NCBI GenBank assembly: GCA_017941235.1
Contig: JAGAWU010000042.1
Span: forward strand, 1-52,373
DNA from: Bacilli bacterium
Lineage (GTDB): Bacteria > Bacillota_I > Bacilli_A > RF39 > UBA660
DNA length: 52,373 nucleotides
Reading direction: 5' to 3'
The notes under the pieces were generated by a model that saw nothing but the letters and a program-made list of their open reading frames with translations, searched no databases and was not told where the DNA came from. Within the stretch, counting starts at the first letter, position 1. Each line of letters starts with the position of its first letter. Shown piece after piece: positions 16,774 to 27,500 of this stretch. Both the position numbers and the translations under genes were made by a program.

Positions 16774-17871
16774 ATGAGTAAAGTAAAGAAAAAGTTAAGA
16801 TTAAAGAAAAAATTTAAGCTTCATGCATTTACATATTTTATGATTTTACTTGATTTAATGGTTGCTGGAGTACTTGTTATTATTTACACACCAGTAGTAA
16901 AGTTTAAAAACTTTTGGATTCCAACTGCTATGACTACGATGTCACATAAGTATTTAGCTTATACTTTGTATAGTGAAAAAAGTGTTGATAAAGTTATGAG
17001 TGAAAATTATATAGTTGCGGTAGATGAAAATGTAAACTTAGATGATATAGTTATTGATCCAAATAGTAGTAAAAAACATTATACTTCTAAATATGAAAAA
17101 GAAATGTTTAATAAGGATCCTGATAATGATGTATATAAAATAATTAGACTTGAGGAATCAAATTATAAAGGTTATTTAACTGTTATATATGATCCTGCTG
17201 ATGTTGATTTAGCTATTCCTAAAAAACTTGGTAAGTATGGTCAAAGTGTTGCGAAACTATGTCAAGAAAATGGTGGACTTGTTGGAATTAATGGTGGAGG
17301 ATTTGAAGATCTTGATGGTTGGGGTAATGGTTCTACACCTTATGGGTCAATTATCAAAGATGGTCAGTTAGTATGGAAACATTCTGGTGGTTCTGGTGGA
17401 CTTATTGGATTTACTAAGGATCATAAAATGTATTTAACTAGTGAAACACCTGAGGAAGCAATAGCAAAGGGTATGGATGATTCTGTTGAGTTTGGGCCAT
17501 TCCTTATAGTAAATGGTAAAGTTGCTAAAATAAAAGGTGATGGTGGTTGGGGAAGAGCACCTCGTAGTGTAATTGCTCAAAGACAAGATGGAGTGGTTTT
17601 ATTCTTAGAAATAGAGGGTAGACTTCCTGGATATAGTATAGGAGCTACTATGAACGAAGTTATTGAAATGCTTCTTCGTTATAAAGCTTATAATGCTGCT
17701 AACTTAGATGGTGGTGCTAGTGCTACTATGGCTGTAAATGGTAAACTATTTAATAGACCAAGTGCAGGTGCTGAATATGGTGGTAGAACAGTCTCAAATG
17801 CTTGGATTGTTACTAATAAACAGAACAAAAAAGTTCCTGCTGTAACTAATACAAAAAAAGTTAGTTATTAA
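16774..17871 (+). CDS. Exported phosphodiester glycosidase (NAGPA domain) protein
   Basis: The 365-residue protein has an N-terminal membrane segment (about 19-40) and an outside NAGPA/DUF2233 domain. Signatures are LVGINGGGFEDLDG, TPYGSIIKDGQLVW, FGPFLIVNGK, GRAPRSVIAQRQDG and the late ANLDGGASATMAVNG. Bacterial members cleave N-acetylglucosamine or related sugars from phosphodiester links, and several act on wall polysaccharides or exopolysaccharide; the substrate here is not predictable. The start is 5 bases after the previous stop, with a GGAG site inside that gene's end. The TAA stop touches the terminator stem. Confidence 0.85.
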   Translation: MSKVKKKLRLKKKFKLHAFTYFMILLDLMVAGVLVIIYTPVVKFKNFWIPTAMTTMSHKYLAYTLYSEKSVDKVMSENYIVAVDENVNLDDIVIDPNSSKKHYTSKYEKEMFNKDPDNDVYKIIRLEESNYKGYLTVIYDPADVDLAIPKKLGKYGQSVAKLCQENGGLVGINGGGFEDLDGWGNGSTPYGSIIKDGQLVWKHSGGSGGLIGFTKDHKMYLTSETPEEAIAKGMDDSVEFGPFLIVNGKVAKIKGDGGWGRAPRSVIAQRQDGVVLFLEIEGRLPGYSIGATMNEVIEMLLRYKAYNAANLDGGASATMAVNGKLFNRPSAGAEYGGRTVSNAWIVTNKQNKKVPAVTNTKKVSY

Positions 17872-17897
17872 GAGAAATATTTATTTCTCTTTTTTTT
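17871..17897 (+). terminator. Intrinsic terminator
   Basis: AGAGAAAT (17871-17878) pairs with ATTTCTCT (17883-17890), then T tract. It starts on the last base of the stop codon. Confidence 0.85.
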
Positions 17898-17939
17898 CTT
17901 TTATGATAAAATATTATTGTATAATAAAGAGGTGTTTCC

Positions 17940-20900
17940 GTGAAAAAGAAAAATATTTTATTTTTAGTAGTGATACTATTAATATTAAGTATAGGACTAG
18001 GTTATGCTGCTTTATCTGCTAATTTAAAAATTAATGGTAGTAGTAGAGTTAAAAGTGGTAAATGGATTATTTACTTTGATAGAATTCAAAATGAGAGTGG
18101 AGTAGTATCTACTGATACTAAAATAAGTAATAATAAAACTCAGGTTGATTTTAATATTACATTTACTAAACCAGGTGATTATTATGAGTTTGATGTTGAT
18201 ACTGTTAATGATGGTACAATAGATGCTATGATTGAATCAACTGAGTTTGGTGAAGTTGATTCTACAATTAAAGATGTTGTTACTTTCGATGTAACATATA
18301 AAGACGGAACCAAAATAAGAAAATGTGATATACTTGCTAAAAATTCTCGCAAAACTATAACAGTAAAAGTACATTATAAAAAAGATATTACTGAAGAAGA
18401 ATTGATAACTAATCAAAAGGAATTAAATTTAAATTTTAAAATAAATTATGTACAAAATACTACATGTGAAAACAAACCTACTTTAATAGTTGATCCTAAT
18501 GGTGGAACTTATAATGGTAGTAGTGAATTAACAGAAATTAAGGTAGATTCCAATAGTGATACTATTCTTGATGCACCTACTAAAGATAACTCAGAATTCT
18601 TATATTTTAAAACAGAAAGTGGAACACCACTTGAAAAAGATGAAAATGGAAAAACTACAGTTCATGTAGATGATGAAGATGTAAAAGTAATAGCTAATTG
18701 GAAAAGTACTCCAAAATATGTATTAACAATAGATCCAAACGGAGGATTCTATAATGCATATGAAACTCCTACAATTTTAAACCTTATAGAAGGAGAAACT
18801 TTAACTTTAGAAAATCCAATAAGAGATGGATATATATTTGATAGTTGGGAGGAAGTAACTGAAACAAATAGTTTAAATGAAAATATAGTTACAATGCCGG
18901 CTTTACCAGTTACAGTGAAAGCAGTATGGAAAACTGAAGCTGATTATGTAGCTAGAATAAATACAAAATATTATACAACAATACAAAAAGCATTTGATGC
19001 AGCAGTTGATGGAGATACAGTTCACTTACTAAAATCAACTACAGAAAATGGTAATAATACAAAAAATATATCGTTTAACTTAGGTGGATTTACAGTAACA
19101 GGAACTATAACAAATAGTGGAGCATTAACAATAGATAATGGTAGAATTGAAAATATAATATCTAGTCCATTTGTTAATACTGGTACAGTAAATGTAGGTA
19201 CTCATGATGGAAACATGGTTGCTGATAGTATAGTAATATTTGGTGGAGAAAATGTTAATGGACTTACTCAAAATGGAACATTTAATTTCTATGATGGGTA
19301 TATAGAAGGAAAACTAGCAGTAACTGGTGGTTATAATGAATTAGAAGAAGGATACTATTATATAGTAGATCATGATGATGATAACAATTGTCAGAAAGCA
19401 TATTTATCTCCAGATATAGATGCAGTAGTAAAGATAGTAGTTGATGGAAATGATATTTACCTTAAATTACTTCAAGATGCAATAGATATGACAACAAATG
19501 ATAATCCTAATATTTATGCTATTAAGGATTTTGAAACATCAAAAGCTGTAACAATTACTTCTAACCAAAAAGTAGTATTTGATATAAAAGGATACACAAT
19601 ATTAGAAGGGGCACAGATAACAAATAATGGGGAGTTTACAATAGTAGATACAAAAGAAGAAAAAGGAGTATTCTCTCCATCGCTACCAATAGTTAATAAT
19701 AATAAGTTAAACATAACTAATGCAGTTGTTACACAATCAACGACTGCGGGAAATTTAATAGAAAATAGTGGAAATTTAAATATAACAAATTCAACATTAA
19801 CAGCCAATAATGGATATGCCTTAGATATAAAAACTGGAGGAAACCTAGTATTTGATAGTGATACAACAATAACGGCAAATAGTTATGGAATCTATAATGA
19901 AGCAGCAGATCCAGTAACAATAACAGGTGGAAATATAGTAGGAATAAATAATATAGGGTCAAACTTAACAATTAATAGTTCGTATATTGAAAACTCAACA
20001 AAGACAAATTATATGTCTGCAATAAATAGTACAGCGGGTAATATTTATCTTAACAATATTAATGTTAAATCTACAGATAAAGGCTTAAATGTCTCTGGTA
20101 AAAATTCAAATGCAACAATAACAGGTGGAACTTATAATACCACTTCAGCTGGAATATATTTTACTGGAGCAGAAATAGATGTAATAGGTGTAGAAGTTGT
20201 ATCAACAGGTGAGGCAGGGCATTTTTCTGGTACAACATCCAATATAAAGAATAGTTTATTTACTGCAACTGGAACTTTAAATAACAATCAATGTATGTAC
20301 AATTCTTCCAATTTAACACTTGATAATACAATAATTACTTCAAATTATAGTCAAGCTTTTTATAGTTATAGCGGTACAGTAAATGTAATAAATAATACTA
20401 AAGTAACATCTGAAAAAAATGTTGCTGTTGGTTTAATGTATGGTAATATTACACTAAATGAGACTGTAGAAATAATTTCAAATGGTACTAATGCATGTGG
20501 TTCTTATAATGGAATGTTCTATATAAAAGGGGCTACAATAAAAGGAAAAACTAGTGCTATAAGTTCAAGAAATTCTGGAAAGTTTTATATTTATAGTGGA
20601 ACTATCATTGGAGAAACATCTGAAGGAATTAATTTCGGGGGTTCTGAACTATATGTTTATGGAGGTAAAATCCAAGGAAAAACATATGGAATTAAGCAGA
20701 CTGGTGGAAGTTTAATAATAGGAAAAGCAAGTGACGATTTGAGTATAAGTAATCCAGAAATAATTGGTGAGACATATGGTGTATATATCGAAAATGGAAA
20801 TAAAATAGAAATATATGATGGTATATTAGAAGGAAAGACTGGAGCATATTATGGTAATTTCCTTAAAGTCTTAGAAAACCACTATTTATTTGAAACAACG

Positions 20901-23900
20901 AAAGAAATAGATGGAGAAACATATAATGCTGCATACTTAGTTGTACAAAAAGATTTTATTCAAGTAGGTGATACTAAGTTTAATTCATTACAAGCTGCAT
21001 TTGATGCAGTAACAGAAGAAAATAACACAATAACACTAATAGAAGATGCTGAGCTTAATGAAGAAGCAACCTTTAATTCAAATGTAGAAGCAATTTTTGA
21101 TATAAATGGACATATTCTTATAAATAAAGAACAAACAACAAATAATGGTAATCTAACAATAACTGATTCATCTAGAGATGTCACTGGTAAACTACAAGGT
21201 ATAATTACTGGGACTAATAAATCATTTATATTAAATAAAGGAACCATAACAATAGAAAAAGGAAATTTATCTTCGAAAGGTATACTTATAAAAAATGATT
21301 CAGCATCTTTACTACATATTAAAAATGGAAACATAACAGCTGATTACAATAATAATATGATTACAACTGTAGGTAATGCGAAGATAATAATTGATGATGG
21401 GAATTTTTCTACTGAATATAGCTATCCAATAATTAATCAGTCATCTGCAAATAGTACACTTATAATTAATGGTGGAACATTCATTTCAACATCAACAAGT
21501 GATAGTTCGAAACCTATATCAGTTTCAAATAATGCAGTTGTAAAAAATGCAAGTTTCTCTGCAAAAAGTGGAATGGCTATAGAAATAAATGGAACAGGCT
21601 CACTTATAGAAAATATAACTGCAGAATCAGTAAGTGGTATAGCAGTGAAGATAAATGGATCAACAACCATAAAAAATGTAACTTCTCATTCCATAAATTC
21701 TTATGCTATTGAATATTGGGGCTCAAATACTAATATTGAAGGTGGAACATATATATCTGACAATTCTTCAGCTGTAAATGTTTGTGCAAAAGATATCAAT
21801 CTTATATCAGGATATTTTAAAGGTAAAACATATGGTGTTACTGGAAGAAGTGATAGAGGAGAAGTAATTATAGGTATTGATGATAATGCTGTAACAGAAG
21901 AAGAACCTGTGATAGTTGGTAAGAAAGCAGGGATAAATCTTGATGTTCCAACAAATTTCTATGATGGAATATTTAAAGGAATAGAAAATAGTTATATAAA
22001 AGAGTTTAATAAATTAGCAAAAGGATATTACTTAGATGAATCTGAAGAATTAATTGATGGAGAAACATACCAAACTGTAACATTAAAACAACAAGAAGCC
22101 TTCTTAAAAGTTGGAGATAAAACATTTGTTTCGTTACAAGATGCAATAGATGAAATAGAAGAAACAGGATTAATTGAAGTAATAGGAAATGGTGTAATTG
22201 GACAAGAAGTATCATTTACAGAAGGAAAAAATATTACATTAGATTTAAATGGTCATACTATTTATACAACACAACCATTAAATAATTATTCAAATCTAAC
22301 ATTAAAAGATAGTTCAGGTAATAATTCGGGAAAAATATATGTAAGCCAAAAATATAATTTGATTAATAATTATAATAATTTAACAATTAACTCTGGAACA
22401 TATGAAATAAATAATACTAGTAATAGTTATAACGTAATTACACAAACAAACTCAAATTATAAAAATGCAAGTATTACAATAAATGGAGGTATAATTAATG
22501 CACTTGATAATGCAACGGACATTAGAGTATCATATGGTTCGTTATTAATAAATGATGGTATAATCACTTCCAATAAAGGTTATGGCATAGCTGCATCATA
22601 CTATGCATTAGTTACAATCAACAATGGTACAATCGAAACAGAAAATGGAAAAGCTGTATATTTTTCAGATGCTAAGAATACAGCACAGCTTAATATAAAT
22701 AATGGAAGTATTATTTCTCATGGTAATAATTATGCATTATCAACTGGAAATTATTTAACCTTTAATATTAGTGGAGGAAATATACATTCAGATAAAGCTG
22801 CAGCAATCAAGACTTATTCAAATACTATAATAACAGGTGGAACAATAACATCAGATAAAGATTATGCTATTTGGTCTTTAACTTCATTAACTTTAGGTAA
22901 TAATTCAAATAATGTTGATACCTCTAAACCTATAATTAATGGAGAGACTTATGGTGTATACAAATCTTCAGGTACATTCAATTTTTATGATGGAATACTA
23001 AAAGGAAAAACTGCTGCTTATTATGGTACTATAGATGAATTTGCAACGGATTCAGTAGTAACAACAGATACTGAAGAAATAGATGGTATAACTAAGAATA
23101 TTGCTTATTTAGTTGAAAAGAAGGAAATAATTATAAATGAAAGTACAAATATAAAATATAAAGAATTTTCAGAAGCTTTTGAAGAAGCAAATAACGATGA
23201 TGAATTAAGACTTATTGATGACGCAATATCATATTATAATGTAACAATACCGAATAAAAAACTTACTATTAACCTAGATTCGCATTCAATTAACTTTATT
23301 AAACCAATGATTAATAATGGTGAAATAACAATAATTGATAGAGATTCACAAAAAGAAGGAACTTTAAAAGCTGTTTCTTCAATGAATGTATTTACAAATA
23401 ATAATTATTTAGAATTAAAAGATTTAAATATAGAGAAAAGTAATTCTACTTATAAATACTTTATAAGTAATAACTCAGAAACTATATTTGATAATGTAAC
23501 ATCAAATATTGATTATTATCTAATTAGTAATGTAGAGGATTCAAATGCAACCGCAACAATTAAGAATTCAAATATTACTAGTACTAGTGGTACAATGTTT
23601 ACAAATTATAATAGTTGCAAAATCAATTTAATACATAATACAGCAAATTATAAAGGAAATTATCTTTATAATTATGGTAATTTTGAAGTTAATGATGAAA
23701 ATATTACTAGTAATAGTAGTGATAGTGATGTAATTTATTCAAATTCACATGATACTGATTTTATAAATAAAATCACTAATTCTACATTTAATGTAGGTAG
23801 TTCTGGAATTAATATTATTAGTAATAATAATGGTAATAATATCCAAGCTAGTTCAATTAATATTAATGGCCATGCTACGATCTATAATAATTCGGATTCA

Positions 23901-24518
23901 AATTTAACAATAACTAATTTTACGCATATTGACAATTATAATAGTTATGATACTTCAATAGTTAATGAAGGAAATATGGATATTGATAATTATACACTTA
24001 CAAGTTCTGAATCTAAAATGATTTCAAATAGTGGTACTTTAACGTTAAAACAATTTACTGGTACTATTGATACACCTAGAGCTACAACTACAAAAACAGC
24101 TATTAGTAATAGTGGAAATATTAACTTAATAGGTGAAAATCAATTCACTATTAATAGTGGTGGAATTTCTTATGGTATAAACAATTCAAATGGTATAATA
24201 AATAATCCTAAAAGTAATTTTGATATCACTGGTTCTACTGCTTACGGAATGTATATAACTGGTGGAGAAGTAACTCTAGGGGAAGATGAAAATCCAGCAA
24301 TTGTTTCTACTACTAATCCTGAAATTAAAGCAATAGGTACAACATCAGGTGTTGGTGTAAAAAAATTAGATGGTATATTCAATTACTATGATGGAATTAT
24401 TATTGGATCACATGAAGCTAAACCAGAAGCACCAACTGATATTCCGGATAGATATAGGGTTGTGTTTAATACAAATCTTGATGGATATAAAAACTGTATA
24501 CTTGAATATGTTCCTTAG
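17940..24518 (+). CDS. Giant exported beta-helix surface protein with camelysin-like head
   Basis: The 2192-residue protein has a GTG start with GAGGTG ahead and TATAAT at 17920. Residues 1-175 are the signal segment plus the shared camelysin-like module (NLKINGSSRVKS, KPGDYYEFDVDTVNDG). Two InlB/Flg_new-type repeats follow (about 178-255 and 258-335, VDPNGGTYN and IDPNGGFYN, each ending near W). Five long modules then begin near residues 338, 498, 1006, 1387 and 1731. Each opens with a motif like VGDTKFNSLQAAFDAV plus an E..TFDLNGHTI strand and continues as short Gly/Asn/Thr repeats (INGGT, NNGNLTI) typical of right-handed parallel beta-helices. FYDGI.KGK marks module ends. No sortase or GW anchor is evident. 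Adhesion or glycan interaction is inferred from architecture. Confidence 0.85.
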   Translation: MKKKNILFLVVILLILSIGLGYAALSANLKINGSSRVKSGKWIIYFDRIQNESGVVSTDTKISNNKTQVDFNITFTKPGDYYEFDVDTVNDGTIDAMIESTEFGEVDSTIKDVVTFDVTYKDGTKIRKCDILAKNSRKTITVKVHYKKDITEEELITNQKELNLNFKINYVQNTTCENKPTLIVDPNGGTYNGSSELTEIKVDSNSDTILDAPTKDNSEFLYFKTESGTPLEKDENGKTTVHVDDEDVKVIANWKSTPKYVLTIDPNGGFYNAYETPTILNLIEGETLTLENPIRDGYIFDSWEEVTETNSLNENIVTMPALPVTVKAVWKTEADYVARINTKYYTTIQKAFDAAVDGDTVHLLKSTTENGNNTKNISFNLGGFTVTGTITNSGALTIDNGRIENIISSPFVNTGTVNVGTHDGNMVADSIVIFGGENVNGLTQNGTFNFYDGYIEGKLAVTGGYNELEEGYYYIVDHDDDNNCQKAYLSPDIDAVVKIVVDGNDIYLKLLQDAIDMTTNDNPNIYAIKDFETSKAVTITSNQKVVFDIKGYTILEGAQITNNGEFTIVDTKEEKGVFSPSLPIVNNNKLNITNAVVTQSTTAGNLIENSGNLNITNSTLTANNGYALDIKTGGNLVFDSDTTITANSYGIYNEAADPVTITGGNIVGINNIGSNLTINSSYIENSTKTNYMSAINSTAGNIYLNNINVKSTDKGLNVSGKNSNATITGGTYNTTSAGIYFTGAEIDVIGVEVVSTGEAGHFSGTTSNIKNSLFTATGTLNNNQCMYNSSNLTLDNTIITSNYSQAFYSYSGTVNVINNTKVTSEKNVAVGLMYGNITLNETVEIISNGTNACGSYNGMFYIKGATIKGKTSAISSRNSGKFYIYSGTIIGETSEGINFGGSELYVYGGKIQGKTYGIKQTGGSLIIGKASDDLSISNPEIIGETYGVYIENGNKIEIYDGILEGKTGAYYGNFLKVLENHYLFETTKEIDGETYNAAYLVVQKDFIQVGDTKFNSLQAAFDAVTEENNTITLIEDAELNEEATFNSNVEAIFDINGHILINKEQTTNNGNLTITDSSRDVTGKLQGIITGTNKSFILNKGTITIEKGNLSSKGILIKNDSASLLHIKNGNITADYNNNMITTVGNAKIIIDDGNFSTEYSYPIINQSSANSTLIINGGTFISTSTSDSSKPISVSNNAVVKNASFSAKSGMAIEINGTGSLIENITAESVSGIAVKINGSTTIKNVTSHSINSYAIEYWGSNTNIEGGTYISDNSSAVNVCAKDINLISGYFKGKTYGVTGRSDRGEVIIGIDDNAVTEEEPVIVGKKAGINLDVPTNFYDGIFKGIENSYIKEFNKLAKGYYLDESEELIDGETYQTVTLKQQEAFLKVGDKTFVSLQDAIDEIEETGLIEVIGNGVIGQEVSFTEGKNITLDLNGHTIYTTQPLNNYSNLTLKDSSGNNSGKIYVSQKYNLINNYNNLTINSGTYEINNTSNSYNVITQTNSNYKNASITINGGIINALDNATDIRVSYGSLLINDGIITSNKGYGIAASYYALVTINNGTIETENGKAVYFSDAKNTAQLNINNGSIISHGNNYALSTGNYLTFNISGGNIHSDKAAAIKTYSNTIITGGTITSDKDYAIWSLTSLTLGNNSNNVDTSKPIINGETYGVYKSSGTFNFYDGILKGKTAAYYGTIDEFATDSVVTTDTEEIDGITKNIAYLVEKKEIIINESTNIKYKEFSEAFEEANNDDELRLIDDAISYYNVTIPNKKLTINLDSHSINFIKPMINNGEITIIDRDSQKEGTLKAVSSMNVFTNNNYLELKDLNIEKSNSTYKYFISNNSETIFDNVTSNIDYYLISNVEDSNATATIKNSNITSTSGTMFTNYNSCKINLIHNTANYKGNYLYNYGNFEVNDENITSNSSDSDVIYSNSHDTDFINKITNSTFNVGSSGINIISNNNGNNIQASSININGHATIYNNSDSNLTITNFTHIDNYNSYDTSIVNEGNMDIDNYTLTSSESKMISNSGTLTLKQFTGTIDTPRATTTKTAISNSGNINLIGENQFTINSGGISYGINNSNGIINNPKSNFDITGSTAYGMYITGGEVTLGEDENPAIVSTTNPEIKAIGTTSGVGVKKLDGIFNYYDGIIIGSHEAKPEAPTDIPDRYRVVFNTNLDGYKNCILEYVP

Positions 24519-24525
24519 TGAAATT

Positions 24526-24548
24526 AAAAGTGTCATATGACACTTTTT
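24526..24548 (+). terminator. Intrinsic terminator
   Basis: AAAGTGTCA and TGACACTTT form a near-perfect palindromic stem around TA, followed by T. It separates the giant surface gene from nifJ. Confidence 0.85.
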
Positions 24549-24551
24549 CTA

Positions 24552-24580
24552 TTTAAAAAAATTTTTAAATATTATATAAT
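24552..24580 (+). promoter_or_regulatory. Candidate promoter for nifJ, TTTAAA-17-TATAAT
   Basis: TTTAAA (24552-24557) and TATAAT (24575-24580) are spaced by 17 bases, just after the terminator and 17 bases before ATG 24597. Confidence 0.6.
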
Positions 24581-24596
24581 AAAAGAGGTGATTAAT

Positions 24597-27500
24597 ATGA
24601 AAAAGATAATGGATGGTAATGAGGCTGTTGCTTATTCAGCTTATCCTTTTACAGAAGTTGCTGGTATATATCCAATAACACCAGCTTCTACTATGGCAGA
24701 ACTTACTGATAAGTGGTCTAATGAAGGTAAAAAGAACTTTTTTGGTGATCAAGTAAAAGTTGTTGAAATGGAAAGTGAAGCAGGTGCTGTTGGACTTGTT
24801 CATGGTTCTTTACAATCTGGATGTTTATCTTCAACATATACTGCTAGTCAAGGACTTCTTTTAATGATTCCAAATATGTATAAAATAGCCGGAGAACTTC
24901 TTCCTTGTGTAATAAATGTTGCGGCTCGTAGTTTAGCAACTCATGCTTTATCAATATTTGGTGATCATCAAGATATATATGCTTGTCGTCAAACAGGGTT
25001 TGCTATAATGGCATCTAGTTCTGTACAAGATTCTATGGATTTAACTACAGTTTCTTATTTATCCTCTATAAAAGGAAGTGTACCATTTATTAATTTTAAT
25101 GATGGTTTTAGAACAAGTCATGAAATACAGAAAATTGATGTTTTAGATTATGATAAAATAGAAAAATTATTAGATAAAAAAGCTATATCTGATTTTAGAA
25201 AAAGGGCACTTAATCCTGAAAAACCATTTACTCGTGGTACTTCACAAACAGAAGATATTTATTTTCAAGTAACTGAATCTAGAAATTCTTATTATGATAA
25301 ATTACCTAAAATAGTTGAAGATTATATGAATGAAATAAATAAAATTACAGGTAGAAATTATAAACCATTTAATTATTATGGAGCTCCTAATGCTAATAAA
25401 GTTATTGTTGCTATGGGATCTGTTTGTGAAACAATAAAAGAAACAGTTGACTATTTAGTTAAGAAAGGTCAATTAGTTGGTTTAATAGAAGTACATTTAT
25501 ATAGACCATTTTCAACTAAACATTTAATAAGTGTTTTACCTAAAACTGTTAAAAAAATAGCAGTACTTGATAGAACTAAAGAGGCAGGATCAAGTGGTGA
25601 GCCACTTTATTTAGATATTTTAAAGGCAGTTAGAGATGTCAATGATAAAGTAAAGATAATTGGTGGTAGATATGGTCTTTCTAGTAAAAATACTACTCCT
25701 GCTATGATAAAGGGTGTTTATGATTACTTAGATTTAAAAGAATCACATTCTAATTTTACTGTAGGTATAAATGATGATGTTACTAATCTTAGTATAAAAT
25801 ATGATTCTAAGTTTGTTCTTCCAACTAATAATACATCATTCTTAGTATATGGATTTGGTTCTGATGGAATGGTTAGTGCAACTAAGGATTTACTTAAAAT
25901 TACAGGTAACTTTACTAAAGCTTATGTTCAAGGATATTTTAAATATGATTCTAAGAAGAGTGGAGGAGTTACTATATCTAATTTAAGATTTAGTAAAGAT
26001 CCTATTCGTTCTACTTATTATGTAGATAAAGCTAGTTTAGTAGTTTGTACAAAGGAAAGTTATTTGCAAAGACTTCATATGTTTGATTCTATAGATAATA
26101 ATGGGATATTCCTTTTAAATACTAGTAAAGATAAAATAGAAATACTTAAATATTTGACTAATTATGATAAAGCTATTATTAAAAAGAAAAATATAAAATT
26201 ATATATAGTAGATGCATCTAAGATAGCTCGCGATAATGGTATTGATGGTAAAATTAGTACTATTATGGAAACTTTAATATTTAAGTTAGGTAAAATTATA
26301 GATTTTGATTTTGCTGTTAAACAGATTAAAGATAATATTACTTTAAGATTTAAGAGTAAAGGTGAAGAAGTTGTTCTTAAGAATTTAAAAGCAGTTGATG
26401 ATTCAGTTAATTTACTTGAACAAGTTAAGATACCTGATATTACTTATGTACCTGAAATAGAAACTAAAAATGATTTGTTCTCTGTTATTATGAGAATGGA
26501 GGGGGATAATCTTCCAGTAAGTAGTTTCTTAAATAATGTAGATGGTGTTTTAGAAGCAGGGACTAGTAAGTTAGAGAAGAGTAATAGTTATGATACTTGT
26601 CCACATTATAATTCTGAAAATTGTATTCATTGTGGTTTATGTTCTCTTGTTTGTCCTCATGCTGTAATACGTAATTTCTTACTTGATAAAAATGAAGTTA
26701 TTGATGCTCCTAATAGTTTGCAAGATAAATTAGGTGAAGCTGGTATTAAAGATCATGAATTAAAATGCGCTGTAGGAATTAGTTATCCTGATTGTACTGG
26801 TTGTACTTTATGTAGTCAGATTTGTCCTGGTAAGAAGGGAAAGAAAGCATTAGAAATGATTTCTAAAGATAAGTTGACTAAGGAAGAAATAGTTGAATCT
26901 AATTATTTATTTAATGAAGTAACTGAAAAGAAAATTTTACCAACTGATACTGTAAGAGGAAGTCAATTTAGAAAACCATTATTTGAATTTAGTGGTGCTT
27001 GTAGTGGTTGTGGAGAAACACCTTATTTAAAACTTCTTACTCAGTTATTTGGAGAAAACTTAGTTATAGCTAATGCTACTGGATGTTCTTCTATTTATGG
27101 AGCTAGTTGTCCTTCTGCACCTTATTCTGTTCCTTGGTCTAATTCATTATTTGAAGATAATGCAGAGTTTGGTTATGGAATGGTAATTGCAGAAATAACT
27201 ATGAAAAATAAAATAAAGAATATTATTAATAATAATATTTCTAAAGTTAAAAAGAGTGAAGCTCCAATTTATAAAAAGTATATAGAAGATTCTAATATGG
27301 AAAATGCAGAAGCTTTATATAATATTATTGATAATACTAAAATAGATGAATTAAAAGAGTTTAAGAGTTTTATTAAACCTAAATCTATTTGGTCTGTAGG
27401 TGGAGATGGTTGGGCTTATGATATTGGATATAATGGTATAGACCATGTTTTATCTACTAATGATAATATTAATATTTTAGTTTTAGATACAGAAGTATAT

